Source of the DNA: Isoetes taiwanensis
Lineage: Eukaryota > Streptophyta > Lycopodiopsida > Isoetales > Isoetaceae
Direction: 5' to 3'
DNA length: 64,000 nt
NCBI GenBank assembly: GCA_021234155.1
Contig: JAJEKV010000027.1
Location: 9,025,448-9,089,447 of the forward strand
The notes under the pieces: model-generated
Told to the model about the DNA's origin: nothing
Database searches by the model: none
What the model saw: the letters and a program-made list of their open reading frames with translations, nothing else
Shown: one piece after another, positions 1 to 10,707 of the stretch
How positions within the stretch are numbered: position 1 is the first letter of the stretch
Layout of the letters: each line of letters opens with the position of its first letter
Translations under genes and position numbers: made by a program

Positions 1-279
1 CCAATAGCTACAAGTAACTTAAATTATTAATAGATAAGAGTCCAAATTGGAACCAAGTAGTGGAGCACAAAGTAAAAGGTGGCCTCAAATTAGTCATGCC
101 CTTACTCATAAGGTTCTTAAATCGACTAATTCGTGTTCCATATTGGAGCTGCAATGTTATGGATGGCTTGATCGTGTCATACAAAAATTTTGCTTCTGCC
201 CTGATCATATGCAACACATATAATATTCCTCTACTAATATAGTACATGTGCCATTGGGGTCAATCTAAACAGTCAAGAG
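1..279. other. No gene seen
   Basis: AT-rich sequence without a recognisable coding signal; short open frames on both strands have no motif I recognise. Confidence 0.5.
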
Positions 280-603
280 TTGGGAATGTTGGACAGTGGA
301 AGTTACTCGATTAGAGGGATCAATTCATGCAATGTTATAGCTTCTAGTGTGCATAATGGTTGCACTATCGCAAGTAAGCCCAAGACAGTTATGGAGCAGT
401 TTGGAAAACGCATGAATAAAAGGACAAAATTGGGGAAGGATGCAGAAATCAGACTTAAACAAGCTCTACATTTGGAATGTGAACTCCTTTCAACGAGAGT
501 CATCATACCTCATTCACATGTTGAATACTATATTGGACGGCCAAACAAAACTTACAAGATAAGCATTTGCAAATATCTAACATGCACCTGTGCATATTTC
601 TAG
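280..603 (+). pseudogene. SWIM zinc-finger protein fragment (possible)
   Basis: Open frame of 107 codons. The C-terminal part reads as a charged stretch, then HVEYYIGRPNKTYKIS and CKYLTCTCAYF. The pattern of an aromatic-rich strand followed by CxCxxF is the first half of a SWIM zinc finger (CxCx(n)CxH), found in ZSWIM-type E3 ligases and in MULE/FAR1-type transposase relatives. The second half (CxH) is not seen because a stop follows directly, so this is at best a truncated exon or a decayed transposon-derived gene. The N-terminal part has no recognised domain. Neighbouring DNA gives no continuation I can join. It could be a chance frame. Confidence 0.3.
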
Positions 604-1740
604 GCTAGAACAATGAAAAGCAATATACTCCATTCAAGCATATAATGTATGTCTTTGCAAGGGTATTAAACCAAGATCCAAGATTGACTATTGACATCAT
701 CCAACCTGTAGTTATAGATGATGTTCTGTAATCAATCCTTTGAAACATGTTGGTTTTCTATGTTTTTTTCCATTTACTTTGTTAAATAAATGTGTGCCAA
801 GTTAATCTCCATTTAAGTCAACTATCATTTCAAGTTTTTTTTGTTATATGTTAATGCCACTAAATAGTTCACAATTTCGCCTACTAGGAAAAAAAAAAAA
901 CCCTCTTAACCAATAAAGAAGAACCCCTCCAAGAAGAATTCTCTGAATGTAGGTTGCAAAGGAAGAAGTTTAAATTGGCAAAGGGGGATGCAATTTACAA
1001 CTCAAGGGCACGGGAAAACAAAAAGCTTATATACATTAGAAGTATATATGAGCAAATGGTGATGGAGTTGTAGAAGGAATTTAAATAGGTCCTTTTAGAA
1101 CTAGTGCAACAATTCTAAATACACAGCAAATAAATTGACAAATACACAATGCAATGTACTCAAATCCAATATAATTTTAGCCATTGAACTGCTACAGTGA
1201 TTTCACTGTTTCCAAGTGATTGACCCAATCACTATAGCAAGATTGACCGAATTCCCTGAAAGCCCAAGATTTGTCAATTTATTCTGCAAACGAACTCACG
1301 AAACCATATAATCATTTAAACATTCATCTTATATTTATTTTGCTCTATCCGGCAGCTATGTCGGACCAATCTCACCTTACCATCCTGATCTCCCCTCACC
1401 CTAAATTTTTGAAAGAACTTCGGCTCCAAAACATTGGACCACATAGTTCTAGTCCAAATATAATTTCTTATCTCTAAGTAAAGGTCATGATTCAAAAGTA
1501 CAATACAAAATCCATCCAGCAACTACAAAAACTGCATATACATAGAAAACCCATTAGCAAAACTATTATACTTACATACCTAACTTTCCATCACACAGCA
1601 CCAATAACAACAGAAGCACACCATCGAACTACACTAGATAACCATGTCAAAACAATCTTCGTGAATGTAACTTCTCTATCCCCACCATATCCTTCACCCG
1701 AAGCCTGCGTTTCCGTTAGTTTTACTTTTTTTTTTAAGTT
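604..1740. other. AT-rich non-coding stretch
   Basis: No convincing gene. Short frames near 1271-1800 lack codon structure or motifs. An A-run lies near 889-900. Confidence 0.5.
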
Positions 1741-1820
1741 CGCATACGCGGTTTGCATTGTTCGTGTATGTGAAAAACTTTTCGCGTATGCGGTTTAGAA
1801 AATTTTGCGTACGCAAATTG
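1741..1820. repeat. Cluster of short GC-rich inverted repeats
   Basis: Three related units containing CGCATACGCGG, CGCGTATGCGG and the perfect palindrome TTTGCGTACGCAAA lie within about 80 bases in otherwise AT-rich DNA. The first two are also partial inverted copies of each other (GCATACGCG/CGCGTATGC). Could be the terminus or subterminal repeats of a small DNA transposon; no partner end found. Confidence 0.45.
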
Positions 1821-2280
1821 TTTTCTGACCGGTGACAGAAAAGTATGAAAAATACATTATTTTACGTCAAAAATATGTATTTTTTAACTTTATATGTTGG
1901 GAGTTTGGATTTCACACATATGAAACCTATCGCTGGCAATTGGTAATTTCTCATCTTATTTTATATTATAATGTTTTAGTGTAAGTGTTGGACCCAGCCC
2001 TAATTTAGACGCCCCAGATTTGATCAAGCCAATGGAGGAGATGATGCCACGTCACTTTCTTTGAGATGGGTTTTTTTTGCTAGGGTTCGGGAAGGCGGCT
2101 ATGGCACCATTACAAGCAAAGAAATCAGAAATTTTTTTGGAAGACTCATTCCGGCAAGCTTATTTCGGCTGATGCGAGCTAAGAGCTGCTGCCCATTCCT
2201 TCTGCACCTCAGCATCGCACAGCAGCATATCTTTAGGCGGTGTTTCCAGCATAGTAGCTATTTTGCAAGGGGTCTACCAA

Positions 2281-4590
2281 TCTAAAATAGTTATAAGAAG
2301 AGAAGAACATCCATTTCCACGTCCCTAATACAGGATATGCAGGGCATAGGACCGGATATGCAGCCGAATCTGTTTATCCATCACTTAGAAAGATAGATGT
2401 CTGCGAAGATTTAAAGGGAAATACTTAGAATAGAAGATGACTCAGAGAAAAACGGGGCCGGATACTTTGAAGGAAGAATGGCAGAGTCGATCATTCGTTC
2501 CACAGCCGGATATGCAGGGCATAGGGCCTGGAGCATGTTCTTGATTCTTCTTGGTGCGGGTTTTGGTGCAGGCTTGGGTGCCGAAATGATGCAGTTATAT
2601 TGAAGAGGCAGTGCTATGTGCTATGATCTTTGTATTTCCTCTTTGTCACAGCCATGGTTGCAAAAGAGTAGGCAGGGCGTGACCAGGACGACCACGAACA
2701 GAGATGAATGACAAGAGGCTGAGATGATGGCGGCGGCATGAAGAATGGCTCCTTCTGGTAACTACAGGTATGGTTTGATCTCAACACAAATTGTATGCTC
2801 TTTTTACAGTATGCTAGAAACTGCATTTGCTCTGTAGGTTTTTTAATTTGAGATTTAAGTTCTGGTTCTTTATAGCCTGCCAAGTAAATCCACAATCCAA
2901 ACCTGTGTGATATTTTGAAATGATGCTGGGCATAATGCACAAGTTATAAATTTGCCATGCAGGCATCCTTTGCAGTACATGTATTGCTATCAAATATTTG
3001 CAGCTCAGAAATAAGGAACGTTGGTTTGCGAGGAACATCAGCATTAGTTGAGAGAAGGATGAGAAAAATCATTTGTGTTCCTCCGTTCTTTATCTCTTAT
3101 GCAGCTGCACATGGCATTCTAGCTACACAACGTAGCTACATACTTATTTTACCATTTGAAGCATCAAGCTGTAATTTGCATCATCATACATGGAAAAAGT
3201 ACAAAAGTTGTGTAAGCTGCTTCTTTTTTCCTATTAAGCCACATGTTCTGGCTTTTTTGGGACTGGAAAGGCCCAAGTTTTGTGGAACACATTGAAGTGC
3301 TTGGCTCTAATTTATGTATAATATACAACAAACATATGGTTGATGACTAATTGTTGGTTATATAACAGGGGGATTTGCATGGAGAAGCATGTATCCATGT
3401 TGCAGCAAATGATGATAGATGAATATCTGAAATTGAAGCACCAAGAAAAATGAAAGCATAGTATGCGTTCTTGAATCTCGGTTGTACATTTGCCTAGGTC
3501 TTTCAAATGGAACATTGCCAGTGCAGTGCAATGCAAGATGATAGTGTGGCATTATTTCCAATAAATCATATACTACACAATATCCTCCAGAAACTTGCCC
3601 AACATCAAGCCCATGATTTGATGAAAAATAAACATCTGGCTATACAGAGATGACAACCAGGCTTGTGACATTGCTACAGAAAGATTTGAAGACTATTCAA
3701 AACAGGCTTTGGAGTTCCATAAGAAATGTCCTACCAATAACATATCTGCTCATGATGCTTTGAAAATTTATATTTTAATGGTTTATCATATCCTGCATTT
3801 TTCATTGGTTGCCTTTATCACGTCTACATTCTTAATTGACCATGCTTCATAGATATAAGAAAGTTATATACATGAGCTGTTTAATAGCTATTGTGTCTAT
3901 TATTTTCTTTTATGGCAATTAGTAATGCATAATTGTGTTTATTCTTTTCTTTCGTGGCAATTAGTAATGCTAAAATGCAGAACATATGATGGTATTATAG
4001 TTAACACATTTTCATGAATGATATGAATCAAATATATGCACCCAACATAACACTGTTCTTGGTAAATTGAAGAGTTTGTCATGGTTGGTAATGGTTTGCT
4101 TTCTAAACAATTTCTATTGGCAAAAGGTGCATTAGGGAGTAGCCAAAATAATTGACAAACAAAGAGAAGTACTGAAAAGTAACTCATTTACTCAGGATAG
4201 TTTTAAGTTACCTTCAAAAACCTTCAAATTGGTATGCACACTGAGTTATCCACATCTAATTGATAACCTAATGACTGCGAAAACATGTTTGTATATTAGC
4301 TTTGAGTTCATTTCCAATAATGGAAAATACATTTTATATCTGATGCATTAGCATCACATGGTGTATTATGACATCCTAACATGAAAAAATATGTCAATCA
4401 CGTGGTGCTATTCTACTGAAAGCTCTCAGAGATATGATGCAACACTTCTAACATGAAGGAAATTTTTTCTTTTAAACGTTGTTTAAACTTTGGAAAGTTT
4501 TTGTTATAAAAAGAAGTTACAATTCGCATTGCATCCAAAACATTTATAGGCTTCCAAGTTGTGCCCAGCAACGCTGGGCACTGTTACTAG
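2281..4590 (+). mobile_element. Candidate non-autonomous Helitron
   Basis: The right end has the Helitron 3' signature: a perfect 9-bp stem with 3-nt loop (GTGCCCAGC-AAC-GCTGGGCAC, 4561-4581), then 5 nt, then CTAG (4587-4590) followed by T. A plausible 5' end, TCTAAAATAGTTATAAGAAG, begins at 2281 and is preceded by A, as expected for insertion between A and T. No Rep/helicase coding is visible, so it would be non-autonomous. The interior holds a duplicated GGATATGCAGGGCATAGG motif (about 2333 and 2511) and no recognised gene. The 3' end is the better supported end; the 5' end is tentative. A second Helitron-like 5' end (TCTATTTAATATACTACTAG) starts at 4593, just after the CTAG. Confidence 0.45.
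4561..4581 (+). repeat. Helitron-type 3' hairpin
   Basis: Perfect stem GTGCCCAGC / GCTGGGCAC with loop AAC, six bases upstream of CTAG. Confidence 0.7.
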
Positions 4591-4617
4591 TATCTATTTA
4601 ATATACTACTAGCAAGT

Positions 4618-4977
4618 ACTCAGTTATACGGATCAGAGGCATGGGGGCCAGGTCTAATAGAAAGCAAATGGGAGAAACATAAAGGTATATTTTGACAATA
4701 GCATTGCTAGAAATTCAAAGTCAGGACAAACAATCCAGCAGCTAGCATTGTATATGAAACAGGGTAGAAACCAATGGAGGTGAGAGCATGGGAACGAACT
4801 ATCAAAACCTTATATAGAGACAATCCTGGTTCAGAGATGTGGTACAATGGATGCGAGATCCAGATATGAATGACATATTGAGCAAGGGAAGTGGGATGAT
4901 AACTAGGCCCATGATGAAATGTTGGTATGGTTGAGAAAGCGGACCAGACCAAGACACAGTGGTTATCAGATATGTTC
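4618..4977 (+). pseudogene. LINE reverse-transcriptase downstream fragment, left part
   Basis: One frame starts TQLYGSEAWGPGLIESKWEK, matching the LYGSExWG motif downstream of the RT domain in L1/RTE-like non-LTR elements. Later codons slip between frames, with peptides such as GRKPMEVRAWERTIK and TKTQWLSDMFNP visible. It is the left half of a LINE 3' region that continues at 33960, beyond Element 1, which is flanked by the duplicated target AACCC (4978-4982 and 33955-33959). It is decayed by frameshifts and encodes no full protein. Family assignment rests on the WG motif here and the zinc knuckle in the right part. Confidence 0.6.
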
Positions 4978-4982
4978 AACCC

Positions 4983-6514
4983 TGTGACGTTCCAGCACAG
5001 TATACGGTCCCAGAACGTATACTGTACTGCCTCGTCACGCGTACACGCCACCCCGACTGACGTGTACGCCAACGTGTAGCCAGGCGGGTAGCCCCTAGGG
5101 AGCAACTTGCAAGGTATGTACATTTGTTAATGTGCACATTTACCAATGTGCATATTTATTAAGGTGCACACCTTTCCATGTAGATACATTTATGCCACCT
5201 AGCCATTAAAGGCAAGTGGGCCATTCCCAATTATCCCACATGCCTAAAGGGATAATTGGAAACCCTAGCCCTAACCCCTTGTCTATTTAGGTAGGAAGAA
5301 ACCCTAACTTGCCATTTTCGTCCATAGGGTTCTAGAGCTCTGTTTTGGCTGCTCCAGGAGTCAAAACCGCCTCCCAGACTCTGTCCGAGCGAATTGCACC
5401 ATTAGTTTTCCTTGGTTCGAGCAGTTCAGCAGGATGGTGGAACTTAGGACAGGAGAACCGAGCCAGGGATATTGGTCGATTTAATAGCCTAAACCGTCTT
5501 CCAGTCATTGTATCAGTAGGTTTAGCATATTAAATCGCCCATAGCAGCACCAGACACTAACTAAAGAACCTAACTCTATGATATAGATTAGATCGAGTTC
5601 TTTAGTCCTCTGTGATGTATATGGATGATGTATCTCTGTGAACTCCTTGTATTGGGAAAGGGGGGTAGAGACCTCAAGCCTAGTAGTTGATGCTCCTAGT
5701 TAGCCTCTCTAGCACACTGTAGATTCGGCCTGTGTACAAGAACCACACCTGGTTGTGGGTGAAGGGGCCAGACTGGCTTAGAAGGAGGTCCGTGTTCTGA
5801 CTCTTGAACGATCCCTTTGGTGTGTAAGGCCTACTGGGGATCATTGTGACTAGGTCTAATGGCTTGCCACTAAGTGCGGGCAAGGCATGGGCTCGACACC
5901 CGTGGAGTGGTGTTCACTTTCCAGTGGGTTCAGTCGAATAAGGGCAGTGGCCCTCTAGCCACCTTGAGTCAGCACGTAGATCTCTGGAGGGAGTGATCCC
6001 TACCTGCCCCATCGGAACTGGGGATATGCAACCCAGGAATAGCCCCTTTGGCTATGCATCCGGCGGGCTACAGTCAGGTCCCAACACTTTTCAGCCTACT
6101 CTGCAAAGTGTGCACAGGAGGGGCGGATGGAGTGGACAACCCTATGCCATGTTCTTATGCCAGCCAAATCCATTGCCATGTCTGGAGACCCAAGCCGTCA
6201 GTCATCCCTTGAGTCTGAACCTTGGGTAGGTTTTCTCATATGTATTATGCTGATCTTTGTCTATGCAGATGTTGATGTACCACCCTTCGAGGTGGATATG
6301 TGATGATATTGTTTACTGACATGTATGTTTACGCTTCCGCAGCTAGGTAGGCCCTGAGGGAGACGGGGTAAAATGACCCCTTCACTCTTCCCACTGGGGA
6401 CCCAGTACGGTCACAGTGATATGTGGAGGCCCTGTATCAATATGGAGCTGGTATGGGGGATGAACTCATGTTTGTCTACGGTGAGTGCACCGTATACGAG
6501 TAGGGGACGTCACA
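4983..6514 (+). repeat. Element 1 5' LTR
   Basis: 1532 bp, begins TGTGACGTTCC and ends GGGGACGTCACA, giving an 8-bp terminal inverted repeat (TGTGACGT/ACGTCACA). Followed by one base and a primer binding site. Its last 736 bp match the right-hand LTR fragment closely. Parts also match the Element 2 LTR in inverted orientation, for example the GGAGGGGCGGATGGAGTGG block near 6117, so both elements belong to one family. Confidence 0.92.
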
Positions 6515-6515
6515 G

Positions 6516-6527
6516 TGGTATCAGAGC
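6516..6527 (+). other. Element 1 primer binding site (initiator Met tRNA)
   Basis: TGGTATCAGAGC, complementary to the 3' end of plant initiator methionine tRNA, one base after the LTR end. Standard for plant LTR retrotransposons. Confidence 0.93.
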
Positions 6528-6720
6528 AATATTCTTGGAGACCAAGAGCAAAGCACTGACCATGCTCCCAGTAGTACTAACTTGATAGGATCCTCAAACC
6601 TCGAAAAATGGGAAAAAAAATTTCTCATTTTTGTAGTATATGCTAAGCTAGTAACAGTTAAAGTGAATGAGAACATAAAAAGACAAAAATTAGTGGGCCA
6701 AACCTTCGAAAAGTAGGATG

Positions 6721-6787
6721 GTCTCACACGTCGCGCCAGGACAGATAATGAAAATCTCATTTTTGGGCTGGGCGCAACGTGTAAGAC
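6721..6787 (+). repeat. Element 1 hairpin A (67 nt)
   Basis: Nearly perfect inverted repeat. The outer arms are GTCTCACACGTCGCGCC and GGGCGCAACGTGTAAGAC, and the inner part also pairs through an AAAATGA / TCATTTT block. First of two copies upstream of the H3-like ORF. Confidence 0.85.
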
Positions 6788-6935
6788 ATCGAGCCCAAAA
6801 CACCTTGAAAAGTCATGAATTTCAGAAAAATAATTTGGTAATTCGAATTTTAAGCTAGTAATCAGCTAGAATTGCTATGTTACATCCCTAAAAACATGCT
6901 TAGAAAGTATAAAATTTAGCATCAGAATCCACCAT

Positions 6936-6996
6936 GTCTCGCACGTCGCGCCAGGACCAAAAATGAAACTTTCATTTTCAGTCTGGGCGCAGAGAC
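6936..6996 (+). repeat. Element 1 hairpin B (61 nt, one arm shortened)
   Basis: Second copy, starting 215 nt after hairpin A. Left arm GTCTCGCACGTCGCGCC; the right arm keeps GGGCGC and AGAGAC but lacks the middle ACGTGTG. It lies 198 nt upstream of the H3-like ORF start. Confidence 0.8.
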
Positions 6997-7193
6997 CATG
7001 AGGTTAGAAATGCTTAAATTTAGGTGTTTTAGGTGACCCAAAAGAGTAGTTTGAAATTTGACCTAAAATGGCCCGTCTATAAATAGACCTAGAACCCCCC
7101 CCCCCTCCCATTTTCACGTTCTTCCTTAAAAAATCGCTCCCGCTTGCCAAGGCAATTTTTCGGCGCCGACATCGGATCGAGGAACCGTCAAAT

Positions 7194-8470
7194 ATGGCAC
7201 GGACGAAACAGACCGCTAGAGTCCCTCCAGGTGTTACTCCTCCCAGCGCCCTGCTCCAAGAGATGCTTCGGCAGCGCGTCGCTCGGCAAGAAGGTCAACC
7301 TTCGACAAGCGAGGGAGAGTTGTCCGAGGAGCACCCCAGCAACAACAACGACCAGGAAGGGGGTGACACAGAGGTGGAAGAGGATGCCCACTCCGATGCG
7401 GGAACAGAGGTTCAAGACGAAGAGCAGCTGGACGTCATGCAGAAGATCCTCGATGCAGTGGAGGAGCAGGAAAGGAGGGAGAAGGAAGAGCAGGATTGGG
7501 CCGAGGAGGAAAGGAAGAAGAAGGAAGAGCAAGATCGGGCCGAGGAGCGAAATGAAGAACAGAGGGAGCCAAGGCTCGAGCCAGCTGAGGAGGAAGAGCT
7601 CGCGGCATGGATAAAGATGCATGAAGCCAAGGAGCGCCGTCGGGAAAAGAAGAGAAAGAGAGAAGAGGAGGAGCCGAACGCAGCCCAGAAGGGGAAGAAA
7701 AAGAAGGTGAAGGTCGTGAAAGCGGGAGGAAGGAGATGCGTAAATGTTAAGTGGGTAAAGGGTCTCGTCATCGACGAACCATCAGCTGACCAGCCCCCGC
7801 CCTCCTCCGACGATTCCGATGAAGATTACGTCCCCAACACAGAAGGGGCAAGCTCTTCCAAACCCCCAGCTGAGGAGCAGGTAGCACCCGACCCGGAGCA
7901 GCCCGACCAGGCGCAGAAGCCCCCACCTTACCCGACGTGGGATAGGGTCAAAGCACTGCGGCCACAGCGAGAGGCGTACGTGATAGACCCCGTCAAGGTC
8001 TATCAGAAGAAGCTACGGGAGCACAACGCCTACATGGTGAAGTGGGAGGCGTACAACGCGTATTACTAGGAGCACAGAGTGAGGACTATCGAAGGTGGAC
8101 ACCCGACAAAGAGCCAAACTCTGAAGTCGCCACCACCGAAGCCTAAGCCTGCTAGAGCACCAGGGAAGAAGAGGACCGGCAGGAAGGAGAATGAGAGGAG
8201 GGCCCTGAAGGAGATCAGGCACTTTCAGCGTAGCTACGGGTTTTTGATCCCCCGTGCACCGTTCGCCCGCCTAGTCCGAGAGGTCATCCAGGAGTACAAC
8301 ACGGATATGAGGGTGACCGACGAGATGTTGCTGGCCCTGCAGGGGCAGCAGAGCAAAAACTGGTGCAGCATTTTGAAGATTCGACGGCCTGCACAGTTCA
8401 TGCGAAGAGGGTGACACTCATGAGGCAAGACATGCATCTTGCTAGACACATCAAGGGAGAGCGCCCTTAA
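7194..8470 (+). pseudogene. Retrotransposon-encoded histone H3-like protein (Element 1 copy)
   Basis: The ATG at 7194 opens MARTKQTAR, the exact N-terminus of histone H3 (Lys4 context kept; the residue at Lys9 is Val). Then follow about 300 residues of Glu/Lys-rich sequence, probably coiled coil (around residues 60-150), with basic stretches such as EKKRKRE and GKKKKVKVV and a Pro/acidic section. From about 8205 the protein reads as the H3 fold: [20 protein letters not shown] (helix alphaN to alpha1), RLVREV, then after a one-base frameshift in an A-run near 8353, [17 protein letters not shown] and [10 protein letters not shown]. The TAA at 8468-8470 falls where canonical H3 ends. A TAG at 8067-8069 interrupts the linker. 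MetAP should expose Ala1 as in real H3. It is the first accessory ORF, between hairpin pairs and upstream of ORF-B and gag. Tail and fold are clear; function is inferred. Confidence 0.9.
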
Positions 8471-8600
8471 GATTTTGTAAATAATAGGAAATTTTTGTTA
8501 ATATAAACAGTTTTGGCTAATCTTACTTAATTAAGTTAAGTTATTGAATTCTAGCTTTTGTTTTAGTTAAAATGGACACTTTGAGCAAATTTGAGACGAT

Positions 8601-8667
8601 GTCTCACACGTCGCGCCAGGACAGAAAATGAACTTTTCATTTTCGGGCTGGGCGCAACGTGTGAGAC
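8601..8667 (+). repeat. Element 1 hairpin C (67 nt)
   Basis: Full-length copy: arms GTCTCACACGTCGCGCC and GGGCGCAACGTGTGAGAC plus the inner AAAATGA/TCATTTT pairing. Located in the spacer between the H3-like ORF and ORF-B. Confidence 0.88.
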
Positions 8668-8800
8668 CATGCCCCAAAAATGCCCAAAACTGCTCCAAAT
8701 TGACCAAATAAGGGGTCAATTCTGCCTAACTCAACGAGTCCAGTAGAATTAGACCCTTACATCACCCAAATTGGACAAGTTTAACCCATTTAGAGTCAAT

Positions 8801-8867
8801 GTCTCACACGTCGCGCCAGGGCAGAAAATGAACTTTTCATTATTGGTCTGGGCGCAACGTGTGAGAC
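8801..8867 (+). repeat. Element 1 hairpin D (67 nt)
   Basis: Full-length copy starting exactly 200 nt after hairpin C, 313 nt before the ORF-B start. Sequence between C and D is not obviously duplicated, so the hairpins themselves are what is conserved. Confidence 0.88.
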
Positions 8868-9180
8868 CTCTCAGCAATTGCTCCACCATGCCATATCCAA
8901 ATGACCTCTAGTTTGTTGCAATAGGTTCATTAGCTGATCTTAGCATGCTCAAACCCTAAAAGTAGCCTTCAAATTCTCATTTGCACCTCCTAATAGGTCA
9001 GAATTGCCCAACCCCAGTAACTTTCTAGATCATCCAAAAATTAGGGTTTTTCACCTTTCTATAAATAGGTCTCCATTTCTCACTTAGCACCCTACAAGTT
9101 TGCCCTTGACAGTTTAGGCGATTTTCCAGCTCCCTGAGGCGCTTCTGCATCCGTTTGCGAGTCTCATCTTCCCTAGATCT

Positions 9181-10707
9181 ATGGCAACTGCTGACTTCAG
9201 GCGATGGTACAGCGCCAGTGCCCATGCTGCCGAGGCTGATGTCAACGACATCTTCCGAGTCTTTAGGAAAGAGATAGATGTCCAAGCAACTCTGCACGCA
9301 ACCCCGACATATAGGCAAGTCTTAGCCGAGTTCCAAGCTAGGGTAGCACCCTTCCTAGTGCAGCTACCACCTTGCATAGGCTATTTTGTTCCCCGCCCAT
9401 CCCTTCAAGCAGCCTTGGGTGATGTCCCGAACATTGCCAAGTACTTGACCAACAAGGCACAGAGGCTGCCAGATTACATGGTCCTGACAGTTGACAGGAC
9501 CAAGTATTTCTCCTACACCGCCGCCTTAGCCATTTTCCTTTCCCACCGCGCTGAAAACCCAATGGGGGCAACCTCTATTCCTCCCATGGAGGTGGACCCC
9601 ATAGCAGCCTCAGCAGCAGAACAGATGCTTTTGCGGTACCAGCAAGAGCAGGAAGGAAGGTCGGAAGAAGAGGAATCGGACGAGGAAGAGTACACGGAGC
9701 TCGACCCAGAGGAAGAACGGCGGCAAGCAGAAGAGGAGCTAAGCAACTTCGAGCGGAGCCGGCAGACCCTCAGAGTCGCTCCCCCACTTGGGCTAGGCAT
9801 CACAAGCCTAGCCCCCATCATCATTGACGGTGAGGAGTATCTGCTCCTCAGCGATATCTAGAATCTCCCGGAATGCAGGGACAGGGAGTTCCGGCTTGAT
9901 GAGTTGCTGCACCAACTGCGGCAGCAACCAGACTTGGACGACTTCATCGTCCGGGGAGTCTCAGACTTCCCGCTTCAAGTGAGGGAAGCCGACACCTATA
10001 CAGGGGAGTCGACTTCCGACATCCAGGCCTACAGCAACATATGGCAGATAATGGAAGCTCGAGAGCTGCCAACTGAGGAGGAGTTCTACGCCCTCCAGGA
10101 ACAGATGGGGATCCGCGGCAAGACTACGAGCATCTTGATGCCGAGCTCCTCGACACCACCTCCAGCAAGAGGAGCAGGGATCGACATCCGGCGGGTCGAC
10201 TCGACAATCAGAGACTATCAAGAAATGACTGAGATAGAGGTCGACGAATACGCCGGAAGGTATAGGGCTGGAGGCCAAGCAGGAGGAGAGTCGTCAGCAA
10301 CACACAATGACAGGTCGCTGAGGTACTACCTTCCCCTGTTGCTGGATGGGAGAATAGCGGTGATACACAGCAAATTCAGTCCCCGGGGCGAAGAAGGAGT
10401 GTTCATGCTCATTGCACTCTCTGGCTTTGGCAGGCTTACTCGAATAGCTGCAAATGTCGACTATATTGTCTTAGTCAAGAGAGCAATGGCATTTGACCTC
10501 TTCGACTTCGCCGTGCCCCACCGACGGCAGGGAAGATTGGCAGTAACCGCGGCCTACACCTCCGATCGCAGAGTAGAGGAGTTGGTGACAGCCTTACAGG
10601 GCGGGACGTCAACCAATGTCCTTAGGAACTTGGGACGCTCGATAGGAACTGCCCAAGTTAAGAAGTTCCTTGAGGATAACCCATCCTACCGGCGATTTCA
10701 AGAATAG
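9181..10707 (+). pseudogene. Accessory ORF-B of Element 1, unknown function
   Basis: Reads from ATG 9181 to TAG 10705-10707 in one frame (508 residues), with one internal TAG at 9859-9861. It opens MATADFRRWY. An acidic stretch (EEEESDEEE, near residue 165) divides an N-terminal domain (residues 1-140) from a C-terminal domain (residues 375-500). Conserved with the Element 2 counterpart: the DGEEY(L/I) and D-I-x-NLP motif at the centre, SLRYYLP, PRGEE, LIALSGF, VLVKR, and a C-terminal leucine/glycine section. I recognise no family. A weak pattern in the C-terminal domain (LFDFA...EELVTALQGG) recalls helix 2 to helix 3 of histone H2A, but this is far from proof. It is preceded by hairpins C and D and followed by gag after a 280-nt spacer. 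GC-rich like the H3-like ORF, so probably co-transcribed in the genomic RNA. Confidence 0.75.
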
